Assembly: GCF_048771995.1 (NCBI RefSeq)
Contig: NC_133026.1
Coordinates: 58,405,001 to 58,469,000, forward strand
DNA from: Taeniopygia guttata
Lineage: Eukaryota; Chordata; Aves; Passeriformes; Estrildidae
DNA: 64,000 bases
Reading direction: 5' to 3'
This document shows, piece by piece, positions 13,901 to 25,009 of the stretch (position 1 is its first letter; the number at the start of each line of letters is the position of its first letter). A program made the position numbers and the translations under genes. A model generated the notes under the pieces. It was not told the DNA's origin. It did not search any database and saw only the letters and a program-made list of their open reading frames with translations.

Positions 13901-13921
13901 CAGCCAGCTCCGAGCTGGCTG
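13901..13921. repeat. Inverted repeat, 10-bp arms with a 1-bp centre
   Basis: CAGCCAGCTC and GAGCTGGCTG are exact reverse complements separated by a single C. The stretch is GC-richer than its surroundings. No function is inferred. Confidence 0.85.
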
Positions 13922-14796
13922 CAGCCTCAGCACAGGAACACCAACAGCAAAATGGTTGTGCTGGCAGGACAGTCCTCAGCAGTACTCACGAGCACCAGTG
14001 ACACACACTACTGTTCCTCTTAAAACTTTGTTTTATTGTCTTTGCCCTATTTTTGCTCTGTTTTTGTTCGGTTTGGTTTGGTTTACATTGTAGGCAGGAC
14101 GCTTGTAGGCCTCATCTAGACAACTTATTTCACTAACGCTTGTATATATGTGTTTAATACATGTATATAATTAATGGGCAAACATATATTTAATGCAGCA
14201 TGATAAATATCATGTGATGCAGACTTTATGCCCTGCAAAAGCTCATCTTGAAAGCAAAGTAATTAAAGTATTAAAGAAGAAAGAAGCCTCCTCCCCTTTA
14301 TTAATACAGCACATGTACATGTGCCTGCTAACAGCCACTACTTTGTTTCACGCAGTGGTTTCTGCTGCAACATATAATGTCTCTGTGATTTGTTCTCTGC
14401 AAGAGTCCAGGAGCCACTGGTGATACATTAGCAGTTGTTCATTGCTGTTATGCGTTGATTTATATTTTGGTGGTTTGGACCCTTTTTGGTGTCCATGAGT
14501 GATGACTGATCTGGAGCACATACATCAAAGTCTCTGAAACTCATGCTAACTGGTCACCATTTGTGGCTCCAGCTGCTCTCTGTGCACATTGCATCAGCTT
14601 GCTGAGTTTAGCAGAGATGTTCACCATCCCCTCCTTCTTAGTATTCTTGTAGAGGAGAGGGTGAAACATTAATATGTTTTGGGAAAAGGAAGAATTACCT
14701 GAATGAGGCTCATCTCAGAGAAAAATGAAGGGGAAAAAGGTCCAAGAAAGATTGTTGTATAAATGCAATATGCACCAAATAAAAATTCCACACAGG

Positions 14797-14831
14797 AAAA
14801 AAAAAAGAAAAAAAAAAAAAAGAAGGAAAAC
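14797..14831. repeat. A-rich low-complexity tract
   Basis: A run of about 35 bp of A broken by single G residues. No element ending in this tail was recognised on either side. Confidence 0.9.
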
Positions 14832-16994
14832 ATCTAAAAATAGTGATGTTTGAATACCTATTCATACACATTTGGGCATGTTTTCACATAAGTTTTAGTT
14901 AATGTAGTAGGTTTATCTTAGCTGGCTGCCAGATGCTCATCCAGCTGCTCTGTCTTCCTCTGCCTGCCCCCAACAGCACTGAGGGAGAAATAAGATGGAA
15001 AAGCCTGTGGGTCAAGATAAATACAGTGAAATCTCTTACCACTCACCATAAGGGGTTAGAAAGATGTTACACAGGAAAAATAATTTTAATTTATTGACAT
15101 GTAAAATGGAATTCAATATTGGTAAACTAAGAAAAAATATGAAGACACCTTTCCTCAGCTATGTGCTTTTCCAATGTCCACTTGGGAAGTATGTGCTAGC
15201 TTTCTACTGAAAAACTAGCATGTGATGAAAATATGTTCAGGCATTCATGTGGTGATAAGTAAGGACTGATAGCAGTTTTTCCCTTGCTTTAAAATAAAAT
15301 TCCCTAAAATTTCTCAAGGAAAGCAACTACTGATGAGGAGGCAGAAGAGAAACTGAGGTGAGACACAGAAAATGCAGAAAATCACAGTTTTGTTTCACAA
15401 GTTTCTCCTGCCACAGACTGATATTTGTGTTTGCTTGCAAAGGACATGTATGACACAACTGCTGGCAGACCACATTTGTGTCTGAATTTGGCATTTTGCC
15501 ACCTACTGATCTCATCTCTGGTGCTGCATTTGGATGCAGCATTCCAGCATACAATGCTGACTAGCAGTTAAATGATGCACCATAGCACATGACCACTTTC
15601 ATGTTCTGCTCGAAGTGAGACAAGGCTGCTTGGAGGCACTGATGCTAATTGCCTGCTATCAAGGCAAGTAGAGTGTTTTATTGTGCTCCCCTGTATCTAC
15701 CTGGTGCGGGTACATAGATTCAGTCATCTCTGTGATTTTGCACAAAGGTAGAAGATCACATCCTTGATAGATTTCTTAGCTGTTCTCCTCAAACTCTTGC
15801 CCATTATTACATTTCTTTAACTTAGTATTCTGGGTGCAAAGCTGACGCCTCCATAATCAATTGATAAATACCTCACCTGTTCCAGAGGGCTGGAATTGGA
15901 GCTACCAGTTTGTGTTAGTGTTGATGGATGCAGCCTTACTTTCTCTAAATAAGACCTCAAGAAAAAGAAGATTGTGTTGGGATAGAAAGGTGTTGAGGTG
16001 GGCTAAAAACAGGATTATTAAAAGACCTTGTTATAGAAGATTGTGAAGGCTCAGGTTGAGACTTTTAGAAATCAATAATTTCACAATAATTGTGCTGTCT
16101 TTTTTTCATTCACTCTTTCTGTCCTTATTATTTTCATCATGACAGCTGTGTTTTTCAAAAGTGCTTCAGTAAAAAGAAAAGGTGTCAGTAAGTAAAAACA
16201 AATGCACAAGGTCTAAAATCCCTAGATAAAATATTGAAGAGTAAAATGATGCCTTACAGAGAAATACTAATTTTTTCTGTACAGCTAGTTTTAACTTATG
16301 AGAATGACTTCAATTTTAATTTTCTGAAATGGCAGAAATTCAGTGCAGTCTGCCAAATAATTTCAAAATGAAAGTATTAATCAGAGATTCTTATGAATCA
16401 CTCTTCCTTCATGGGTGCTGAAATTATCACAGACGTTATTTTGTCCAGTGATGTCTTATCAGCCATTACATTTTCCTTACTTCATCCTCTTTTGGCTAAG
16501 TTTTGCATACAACTCCATAAAGCCTCACTGCTCAAAACAATTTTTTCCCAGATAGTTTTTTGTGTATAATCAATCTACTGCCTCTTGCTATTGGCTACTC
16601 AGTATTTCTGGCAAAGTAAGTGTTGAAAACATGGTGAAAAATTCTGCTGTTCCCTCAATCTCATAATTTTATCATGATGTGTTAAACCAAAAAGACAAGT
16701 TTTGTCCAATGATTTTCTTTGAGGTCTAGACTGTAACATGCAAATGAGAAATAATAAGCTCTGCACAGGTAGTCAAACATTCAAAAAGCCATGCACAGTG
16801 GAGGGTGGAAGATTTTTTGTTTTCTTTTTAGATGATCAATTTAGTCCCAGCTAGAGTCATACAGTTTCATTCAGGTTTGGAACCAGTCTCCTCACATTTT
16901 TCTCCATTTGATTGCATTTCACTTATGCTCCTACAAGTTTTTCTGTTGTTCTGTGTTTTGCACACGCTGAGATAATTCACAGTGTAGATGTATA

Positions 16995-17042
16995 TAATCA
17001 TAAACAAAATGTTGGTTATAATAATAAACAAAATGTTTTCAA
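16995..17042. repeat. Direct tandem duplication, 2 x 24 bp
   Basis: Two adjacent 24-bp units share the core ATAAACAAAATGTT and differ at a few positions towards their ends, so the duplication is not brand new. The sequence is AT-rich, and the mechanism is probably replication slippage. Confidence 0.8.
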
Positions 17043-18938
17043 ATGTGTATATATACGTACATTAAATATATACATTCATTTTTATTGCCTTATCCTTCTG
17101 AATGCAAAATCACAGATTTTCATTATTAATAGATCAATTTATTCTTACCCTTTGTTTCAAAAATGATCACAATGCAAATTCTTGTTTTGTTGTCATGTTG
17201 GGTTACTGGATCCTGATTATGAAATAAAAGGTTAGTTATACAACTAATGTTGAAATAACGTTAGTGGGGCTTTGTCATCTTAGTATTATGTTTTATCATT
17301 TTGTGCAGAACCAGATGGGAAGGGAAATGAGAAAACTCCCTTGGTACAAGTACCATCTGATGAAAAGAAATAAAACCACCTGCTATGCTATGTAAAGGCA
17401 GAGAATTAAGGCTTCTTAAGATAGATGAAGTTTTTTACTCTTTTTTCTTCTTTCTGATCCATGTAGACCTACTATTTCTTTCTTTCTTTCCACTTTATTG
17501 GAATTTCTAATTGCAATAGCCCATAGCCCAAAACGCACAGTTTACCAGTGGCGAAATATCACCTCATTTTGAGTAATTAACAGTTCTTGCACCTCTTTTA
17601 TACCATCCTTCCTTCCCTATACTAGTCATTATCATGGTTTGTCAATTATCTTCCAAACTGTATTAAAAAAGATAACTCTCTAACATTAGCAATTGCTCAG
17701 AAGTTGCTAATAGCTCTCCTGAGAGCACTTGTCTCACCCCATATCTCCCACCTTATCAAAAGGTCACATTAATTATAGGACCCTTGCTGGGAATAAATCA
17801 ATGTGTCAGTCAGAGACCCACAATTGTGCTGCAGTAGGAAAGAAAAAAAAATCCAGAACAAGGTTATATTTCGGGCCTTTTTGTTTAATACTATATTTGT
17901 GAGTTAACCCAAGAACAGAGAATAATGAGAGTATATTGTGGATCAAGGTTTATGTACGTTTTTAAATGCATATTTTTATTTGTGCCTTATTATAAACTGT
18001 TTTTTCTTAGAATTAAAATACACTTTTCTTACTTGTAAGATGTCCAAAAACATTGCCTTCAATTAAAAAGGAGACTTATAAAAGGAAACATTGAATTTTA
18101 AAGTTGTTCTTTTTCTCTGACAAACATTTCTGTATTTCTGTATTTCCGTCTTTAGTCATTAATGTGAATATTTTAATGCTGGATCATAAAACAATCACAG
18201 CTGCAATAACAAAGACTTCCTCATTTAATCTGTTTAGGTTCATTCACAGTCTGCAAGGATGTTTAAGGTACTCAATATATGTAGGAGGTTTTTTTTAGTT
18301 GTTTTGTGAAACAGAGAATTTCTAACTGAAATGCAGTAGATTAGAAACTGCATGAATAAATAGGAACGTAAGAAATATTTCGTTTACCCAATGTCTAACT
18401 AATTTTTCCTTCTGATCTGGTTTTACTATATTGAGCTGGTTTCCAGTGGTGATAAGCTGCATATAAACTCATTCACAGACTGCTGTTAAATCCCAAGATT
18501 TAGATCAAATTCTCATATATTGTTATTACCACCAGTCTAATTCTTCAAGATCTTAATTGTGAGCTAACTGCTCAAGCAAGTTAACATAAAATTGAATTTG
18601 TGCCCATCAGCTTGAGGCTATAGAAATGTCTAATAAATGTGATTTATAAACTTCTCATTTTGCTGGCCATGAAATAAAAAATAATTTATGTGTGCATATG
18701 TTAATATAGGAAACAGTCTAATAACTTTCTAAATACAGTTGGATTGGTTGTTACATCTATTTAACATGGTGCCTAAATCAATGCTTTAGATCCAGACAAC
18801 TGCAAGTCTGATTCTGGTAATGTTAAGAGGCAAAAGTGGAAAACTTCCAGTTCTAAATTACCCAGGTGGAGAGCTCAGGTACGAGGAAACATGAACAAAA
18901 GATATAGTAGAAGATCAACTCAAACAGAAGAAATAGAT

Positions 18939-19044
18939 CCTTCCTTCCTTCCTTCCTTCCTTCCTTCCTTCCTTCCTTCCTTCCTTCCTTCCTTCCTTCC
19001 TTCCTTCCTTCCTTCCTTCCTTCCTTCCTTCCTTCCTTCCTTCC
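18939..19044. repeat. (TTCC)n tetranucleotide microsatellite, about 26 units
   Basis: A perfect pyrimidine array of 106 bp with no interruption, ending in CTCC. On the minus strand it is (GGAA)n, the repeat type to which ETS-family transcription factors are known to bind. It is a homopurine-homopyrimidine tract able in principle to form triplex DNA. Its perfection implies recent expansion and likely length variation. Confidence 0.97.
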
Positions 19045-20447
19045 CTCCTACAAAATTTTAGTTCCAGATCAAGTCAGTAATTTCCATCTATTTTTTTCTT
19101 AAAGAGGAGAAACTGTTATGCTTGCAAAAAAAATGAGTACCTGAAATGTTATTAGTAACACATTACATCTGTTTCAGGTTTAAAAAATACACGCTGCTTG
19201 ATACTAGGTTACACTTAGAGGAATTTGAGTGTTGATTAAAAAAGTTTTTTTTTTTTTCCTATTTGCTAAGACTTACAATGCTACCATAATATCCTGATGC
19301 AGAAATGAAATGAGAAGGACATTAATAGATTAAAAGAAGGTAAAACAGGCAATGTTGTTTGATCTCCTATGACAAGAGATCCTGGATGGAAGTTGAAGAC
19401 TAGTTTTTAAGCACAGGCTTGACTCCAAGCCCAATGGACAATGCCCTTTCTTGTCAGTTTGCTGCTGCAATCTGTGAAGAGTACTGCATCATCATCCCAT
19501 AAGTTTGATTGCAGCTTAGGTTGTTTTACTTACTCAGTGCTTTGCTTTCATTGAAGCTGGTGTGGGAGCTGGGAAAAAAAATGGAAGTCTTCTTGCTACT
19601 TTTGTTTCATGTTGAAAAATTTGTGTCAGTGGAACAGCAGACATAGGGTAGCTACCATTACAGAATGAAATGTCTTGCTAATCTTTCCAAAGTTGATTGG
19701 TTTACGACCCGAAGTAATAACGTATGTGTATTTTCAAAAGTGCTTAGAGCAAACAAAATTCCTAAATTCCTCCATGCTAGACTACATAGACATATAAGTA
19801 ATTTCTCCCTATATGTGCCAAAGAGAAATCAAGATTCAGGGTCTCTGTGTAAAAACCCAACAATTATTGCCATTTCTAAATCTCATACCAGCCTCTGAGT
19901 CAGTTACTTCTATTTTATTCTTTGTAAACTGGAGTGCTCCAGCCCATTTAATAACTGCATATTTTTATGTGAATCTTATTGAGGATGACAGTGCTAGATG
20001 CTTCAGATAGACTTACTGCAAACTTATATGTGCTTAGAAGACTTTGGACTTTTTAAACAATTTTGATTTTAAAGTATTTAGAACACAATAGCTATATGCT
20101 GCATCTATATGTGCCAAAAAATTAGAAAAAAATAAGTATTAGAAATGAAATGAAGTTTTGGGGAAAAACAAACCAGTTTTGATAAAAATCCAGTTGCTTC
20201 ATTATTGATCTTATTTCTGCATCAAATTTTGCCTTGTAGTACTGAACATGGGAAACATTCTTAGTTTAATTTTGTAATTTATGTGAGGCTGCATTGCAAT
20301 CAAAGGTAATTCTCTTGTACAAGTTATGTATCTCAGAGGTTAATTTAACCAAAATGATACCTCTAGACATTGAAATAAAATCTAAATCTGTTTCTGGATT
20401 ATTTGTGACATACTAGTTCATTGACCAGTATGCAATGAGCAGAGGGA
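19045..20447. other. Non-coding stretch between two purine-pyrimidine arrays
   Basis: No element or exon is recognised. The two overlapping plus frames at 19665-19898 and 19813-20010 are short and unconvincing. Confidence 0.7.
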
Positions 20448-21137
20448 GGGAAGTTCTGGGAAGGGAAGGGAAGGGAAGTTCTGGGAAGGGAAGTTCTGGG
20501 AAGGGAAGGGAAGGGAAGTTCTGGGAAGGGAAGGGAAGTTCTGGGAAGGGAAGGGAAGTTCTGGGAAGGGAAGTTCTGGGAAGGGAAGGGAAGTTCTGGG
20601 AAGGAAAGGGAAGGGAAGGGAAGTTCTGGGAAGGGAAGTTCTGGGAAGGGAAGTTCTGGGAAGGGAAGTTCTGGGAAGGGAAGGGAAGTTCTGGGAAGGG
20701 AAGGGAAGTTCTGGGAAGGGAAGGGAAGTTCTGGGAAGGGAAGTTCTGGGAAGGGAAGGGAAGTTCTGGGAAGGGAAGTTCTGGGAAGGGAAGTTCTGGG
20801 AAGGGAAGGGAAGGGAAGGGAAGGGAAGGGAAGGGAAGGGAAGGGAAGGGAAGGGAAGGGAAGGGAAGGGAAGGGAAGGGAAGGGAAGGGAAGGGAAGGG
20901 AAGGGAAGGGAAGGGAAGGGAAGGGAAGGGAAGGGAAGGGAAGGGAAGGGAAGGGAAGGGAAGGGAAGGGAAGGGAAGGGAAGGGAAGGGAAGGGAAGGG
21001 AAGGGAAGGGAAGGGAAGGGAAGGGAAGGGAAGGGAAGGGAAGGGAAGGGAAGGGAAGGGAAGGGAAGGGAAGGGAAGGGAAGGGAAGGGAAGGGAAGGG
21101 AAGGGAAGGGAAGGGAAGGGAAGGGAAGGGAAGGGAA
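20448..21137 (+). repeat. Composite pentamer satellite: GGGAA/GTTCT array, 138 units
   Basis: The whole 690 bp keeps one 5-bp phase. The left 350 bp (70 units) contains 19 GTTCT units separated by runs of two to five pentamers (mostly two or three), almost all GGGAA, plus one GGAAA variant at 20603-20607. The right 340 bp (20798-21137) is 68 GGGAA units without a single mismatch. Because no pentamer frame contains a stop, long apparent ORFs (252 codons plus, 289 codons minus, with Gly-Lys-Glu or Phe-Pro-Ser-Leu repeats) run through it; these are artefacts. The G-rich strand has G3 runs every 5 bp, fitting the G-quadruplex pattern. The right part is pure purine with mirror symmetry, which fits triplex formation. 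Each GTTCT-GGGAA junction makes TTCTGGGAA. Confidence 0.97.
20798..21137 (+). repeat. Homogeneous (GGGAA)68 sub-array
   Basis: Sixty-eight identical units with no substitution form the right half of the larger array. Variants are confined to the left half, so the right half looks like the young, still expanding end. True length in the genome may differ from what is shown, since such tracts are hard to sequence and assemble. Confidence 0.97.
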
Positions 21138-21629
21138 GGATTAATCACTGGCAATACTGGACCTGCTTTATTTATCCATTTACTTATTTTTAAATATTGG
21201 GAGCGATTTGCATTAGAAAATATTTTAAAACTAGCGTATTTAATAAACTTGGACCCAGTTCTGATCACAGGTGGACACTTTTGCTAACACCTTCTCATTT
21301 CCTGCATTTACTAATTTTATACATTATTACATTTCACATAAATCAAGAGAGCAATAAGTAACCAGAATGCAAAAACTGGACACTTCAGTTCAAAATTTTT
21401 AAATCACTAATCTCATCCCTCATCCTCCTTCCCTCCACAGAAGTGCCTGCAAGAAAGTGTGACTGTAGCTGGTACTGCTAATTAGCAGTATGCCATTACA
21501 ATTTCCAAAATATATGGTTTAATATTTATAACCCAGATTTCAGGGTATATCCAGTGCTGTTTGAAAGAAGAAGTAATTCCCATGAATAATTTCTACAATA
21601 ATTAATGATTTCTAATATCAGAGTTCACA
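21138..21629. other. Non-coding stretch to the right of the pentamer array
   Basis: AT-rich unique-looking sequence; nothing recognised. The minus frame that enters the array starts here at 21268 by chance. Confidence 0.7.
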
Positions 21630-21800
21630 TCAAGTGCATGTGTGCCTTGATTTCACTTAGGCAAGGGTACCGTCTTTGCTCTGAGGGGCGTGTCCTGCTG
21701 TAGATGGCCACTGGATTAGTCAGGCATGATTCACTCTTGATGAATCCATGTTCACTTTTGATAGATTGCACTGCATCTGCAGTTATCTGCATTTAGTCTT
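21630..21800 (-). mobile_element. CR1-type LINE relic, reverse-transcriptase segment
   Basis: The plus strand carries ATGGCCACTGGATTAGTC, then AGGCATGATTCACTC and TTGATGAATCCATGTT. This parallels the reverse complement of the CR1 RT segment that encodes SQHGFTKGKSCLTNL, and the same segment in the better copy at 30520-30575 can be used for comparison. Only about 100 bp match clearly; the outer part (21630-21690) is assigned by weaker similarity. It is heavily decayed and therefore older than the other CR1 pieces. Confidence 0.6.
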
Positions 21801-24800
21801 CCCCAAAAAAGTCTAATTTCTTGTTCAGAAGCATTCAATGAAATAATGAGATTTATGCATAAACTACATCACTGTAAAGTACATGGCAACTGAATACTGG
21901 CTATATTGAGGATTTTACTTGTAGGCAAAATATCATGTAAAGTGCTGCAAAGCATGCTCCTATAGAAGGTATAATAAATTGCTAAAGCTCATAAATTATC
22001 ACAGAAAATAAGATATTTCCCAGACACACTTGATTGAGTCAGCATGCATAGAGGATGTATTATGAATTCAGAGTGTCAGGCCTGCTATTTCTCTTAGGCA
22101 AATCTTAGGTAGAAATATGTCTACTTTGCTCAGATCTGAAAAAAAATTAATAATTTGTTGATTTCTATGTAATGACCATATGCAGTGATAAGCTGAATAC
22201 TAATTGAAAAATTTTGAATGAAAAACGTAGCGTTCATTCTGAGGCCAGAAGCTAATTTTTGTTATTAAATGAGCAGTTAAAAATTTGATCATGAACAAGA
22301 AGGTCAGATGTCCTTTGACATGCTAAAATATTGTGCTAGATAAGGCATCAGAACTATTCTGATCTCATTTTCTTTCTCTATGTCTTTAATTTCTATTATC
22401 ATAGTAAGATAGGCACAAAAGGAAAATACTCAACTTAGCCACATTGCAATTTGAAAACTATGCTTTTCAGTCTTGTAAAGTACAAAATATTCTGATTTCC
22501 ATTTCCCAAGGGCCTCTAGCATCTTTTTGAATCTGAGTACAGTACACAATAAACTTCTGCTTCTTAATAACATTGTCTGCATGCTTAAAAAGAAGGATAG
22601 GTTTATGTATTTTGTTGAACATGAGATTTTCACTCAGGTTTCTGTTGGTAAAAAGTAACTAAGACTTCTCAGGCAGTACTTCAGCATGATTTGTAAAGGA
22701 TGATGGGTCCTGTTTAACTGCAGCCCAAGGAGTAGCCTCCTATTGTACCTCTGACTGACTCCAGAAACAAAGGGAAAGCCATTCTGCAGAGATGGACAAA
22801 AATGCAGAAGCTGCTGCTACATTTCCTAAAGAATGTGTTCACTTGCTAAAACTCTGAACAAATTGTTCTTGTATGCAAATGGATGCTAATCTACTTGAAA
22901 TGCTTTAGCAAAATGCTGTTAACTCTTATTATCAGAGGCATTATAATCACACATCAAGTGAGAATTGGGCTACATTGTAACACTTTTATATTATTGCTCA
23001 ATTACAAGTTCAGTAGGAAGATCACCACCCCCAACACATTTTTCAAGCAATATTTTCCTTATCTACTTGTCATTGAGATGATGGAGGAAACATTAGTATA
23101 TTTTTCAGTGCAAATATCATTCTGTATGCTTTAACTATGTTAAGGTACAATGATGAAAAGTCATTCCACGCAAAATCTTACAGATTATTTTCAAGCAATA
23201 GTTGAAATATTTTTCATTTGTGTTCTTCAAGATACATTTATTTACATTTTAATGTTTTTATAGTAATTGTTCATAAAATAGGAATTTTTTGGCAATAGCA
23301 CATTAATAGTCATGCTGTTTTTCCCTGCAATTAAGGAGCAAAGGACAGCCAAAAAAAAAATCTTTTATTAATATTTTTTCCCTTTGCAGATTTGTTTGAT
23401 TGACTGGTTTTATTCATTAACTGGAAAACTCATTTACATATGAACAGTACATTCCTTTCTTAGGAAATTATAATAATTTTTAAAGAATACCTCATTAGCT
23501 ACATTGATTTTTAAAAAATTTTTTTGACAAGAACTAATCTTGAATCAACTACAAATAGAAAAATAGCTTAATGTTTTGAAGGATGTATTAATTTCACCCA
23601 TCTCCCCTTGACGGCAATACCCTTTCAAATGCAAATCTTTAAATGTTTCAGGTACTCAAGGATAAGATGTCTGTGTAGATTGTTTGACAATAATACAAAT
23701 TTTAGAAAAGACTTCTGATTTACATTGATGGTTCCCTTTCCTAACTTTCTGTTTTCCCAGTTTGAGCTGTCAAATGTCTAAAGGAGAAAGCCAAAAGGCA
23801 TAGACCCCTACACTGTCTGATTCTGGCTATTCATAAAATGCTGCTTTTTCCCATTTGTCTGGATTTCATGGAAAATGCTGTTGGTCACTGGGAAAAATGT
23901 TGTAAATCTTATTTCTAGACTTAGCAGATTTGGACTTTATGAACAAATTGTAATTTTCTATGCTGTTGATAATAACTTTTCAGTTAGAGAATACAGAAAG
24001 GAAATTTTAGCCTTAACAGTTTTTTGACATTTCTAAGGCTTCCTTCCTAAAGATGCATATTTTTAAAGATAACTTTAAATATATATATTTAGGTCTTTCA
24101 TTCAAATAAAAGCACAAACAGAACTTTTTTTCAGCATTCTTGCAGGAAATATGAGCTCTTATATGCCAGACTGTTTTGTGAGGTAAAAGACAGGGACCAT
24201 TAAAACAGTTTCATGTTCTGCTAAGGTATTTCTAATGCAAGTAAAATGAACAAAAAGAGTATCATAAAATAGACATGCCTATCAATGCTTCATGAGAATA
24301 TTTGACAGGCAATTTAGCTGTCTAGCAGTAAAGTATTTACTGCAGGCAGAGAGGACATACGCCTTTAAATTTTTTTGGATTCCTCTTGTGTGAAGCTATA
24401 CACTATAATTAAATGTAATTATGTTATCATATTGTAATATAATTGTAGTAAATGAGATACAGAGGCAACTCAAAAACTTCCTCTATCTAGTATTTAAAAA
24501 TATTTCAGTCATCTTGAAGTAAAGTTGGCTTGAATCAGTAGTTTTAACATAGCTATATTAATCAGATTTAAAAACATCAGACCTGAACTTACTTTACACC
24601 TTTAATGACAAAGGATTGGGGATTTTTAAAAATAAGCTTTTAAAAAGCTGGATTTTTTTTTTGCCATTATCTTTCAGTTTTATATTTTGGCATTTTCCAT
24701 GTTCCATCCAGAAGGCATCATGAAAGGCTACTGTTACTGTATTCTTGGCCCAGCTTTAAAAGAACTAATTTCTGTCAAGATGTATATTCTTCACAATTTT

Positions 24801-24942
24801 TAATTCTTTACTGTTAGACATTCATGTTTTGCAGAGAAAGTTTCTCTGAAATATTACTGAAATATTAGAACTATCAGAATAAACCATTCTGTTAGTATTC
24901 TCTTGATGTGTCCCATCTCAAAACATTGATTTTTAATGTGAA

Positions 24943-24974
24943 CAATTAAGCCATTCATCAATTAAGCCATTCAT
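24943..24974. repeat. Perfect tandem duplication, 2 x 16 bp
   Basis: The unit CAATTAAGCCATTCAT occurs twice head to tail without mismatch. It stops three bases short of the hairpin at 24978-25009, suggesting a locally slippage-prone site. Confidence 0.95.
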
Positions 24975-24977
24975 CTG

Positions 24978-25009
24978 CTTAGTTAACTATTTATTAATAG
25001 TTAACTAAG
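24978..25009. repeat. Perfect inverted repeat, 14-bp arms with a 4-bp loop
   Basis: CTTAGTTAACTATT and AATAGTTAACTAAG are exact reverse complements around TATT. Each arm contains the palindrome GTTAAC. It could be a cruciform-forming site. No terminator or MITE reading is supported, since no wider terminal repeats or transposon body are seen. Confidence 0.93.

Larger units (their letters stand above)
10931..18938. other. AT-rich non-coding stretch, no gene recognised
   Basis: No interspersed repeat is recognised in these 8 kb. Open frames such as 11903-12256 (117 codons, plus) and 13785-14093 (102 codons, plus) have no recognisable domain. Base composition is a little less AT-rich and less homopolymeric around 11990-12250 and 13780-14000. 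T15 (12690-12704) and A-rich (14797-14831) tracts are present. Confidence 0.65.

Noticed and set aside
20399-21268. Long open frames on both strands (252 and 289 codons) with Gly-Lys-Glu and Phe-Pro-Ser-Leu-Pro repeats
   Set aside because: They exist only because the 5-bp repeat has no stop codon in any phase; both strands are open over the same DNA.
24978-25009. Hairpin read as a transcription terminator or MITE
   Set aside because: A eukaryotic context makes a bacterial-type terminator irrelevant, and there is no element body or target-site duplication for a MITE.
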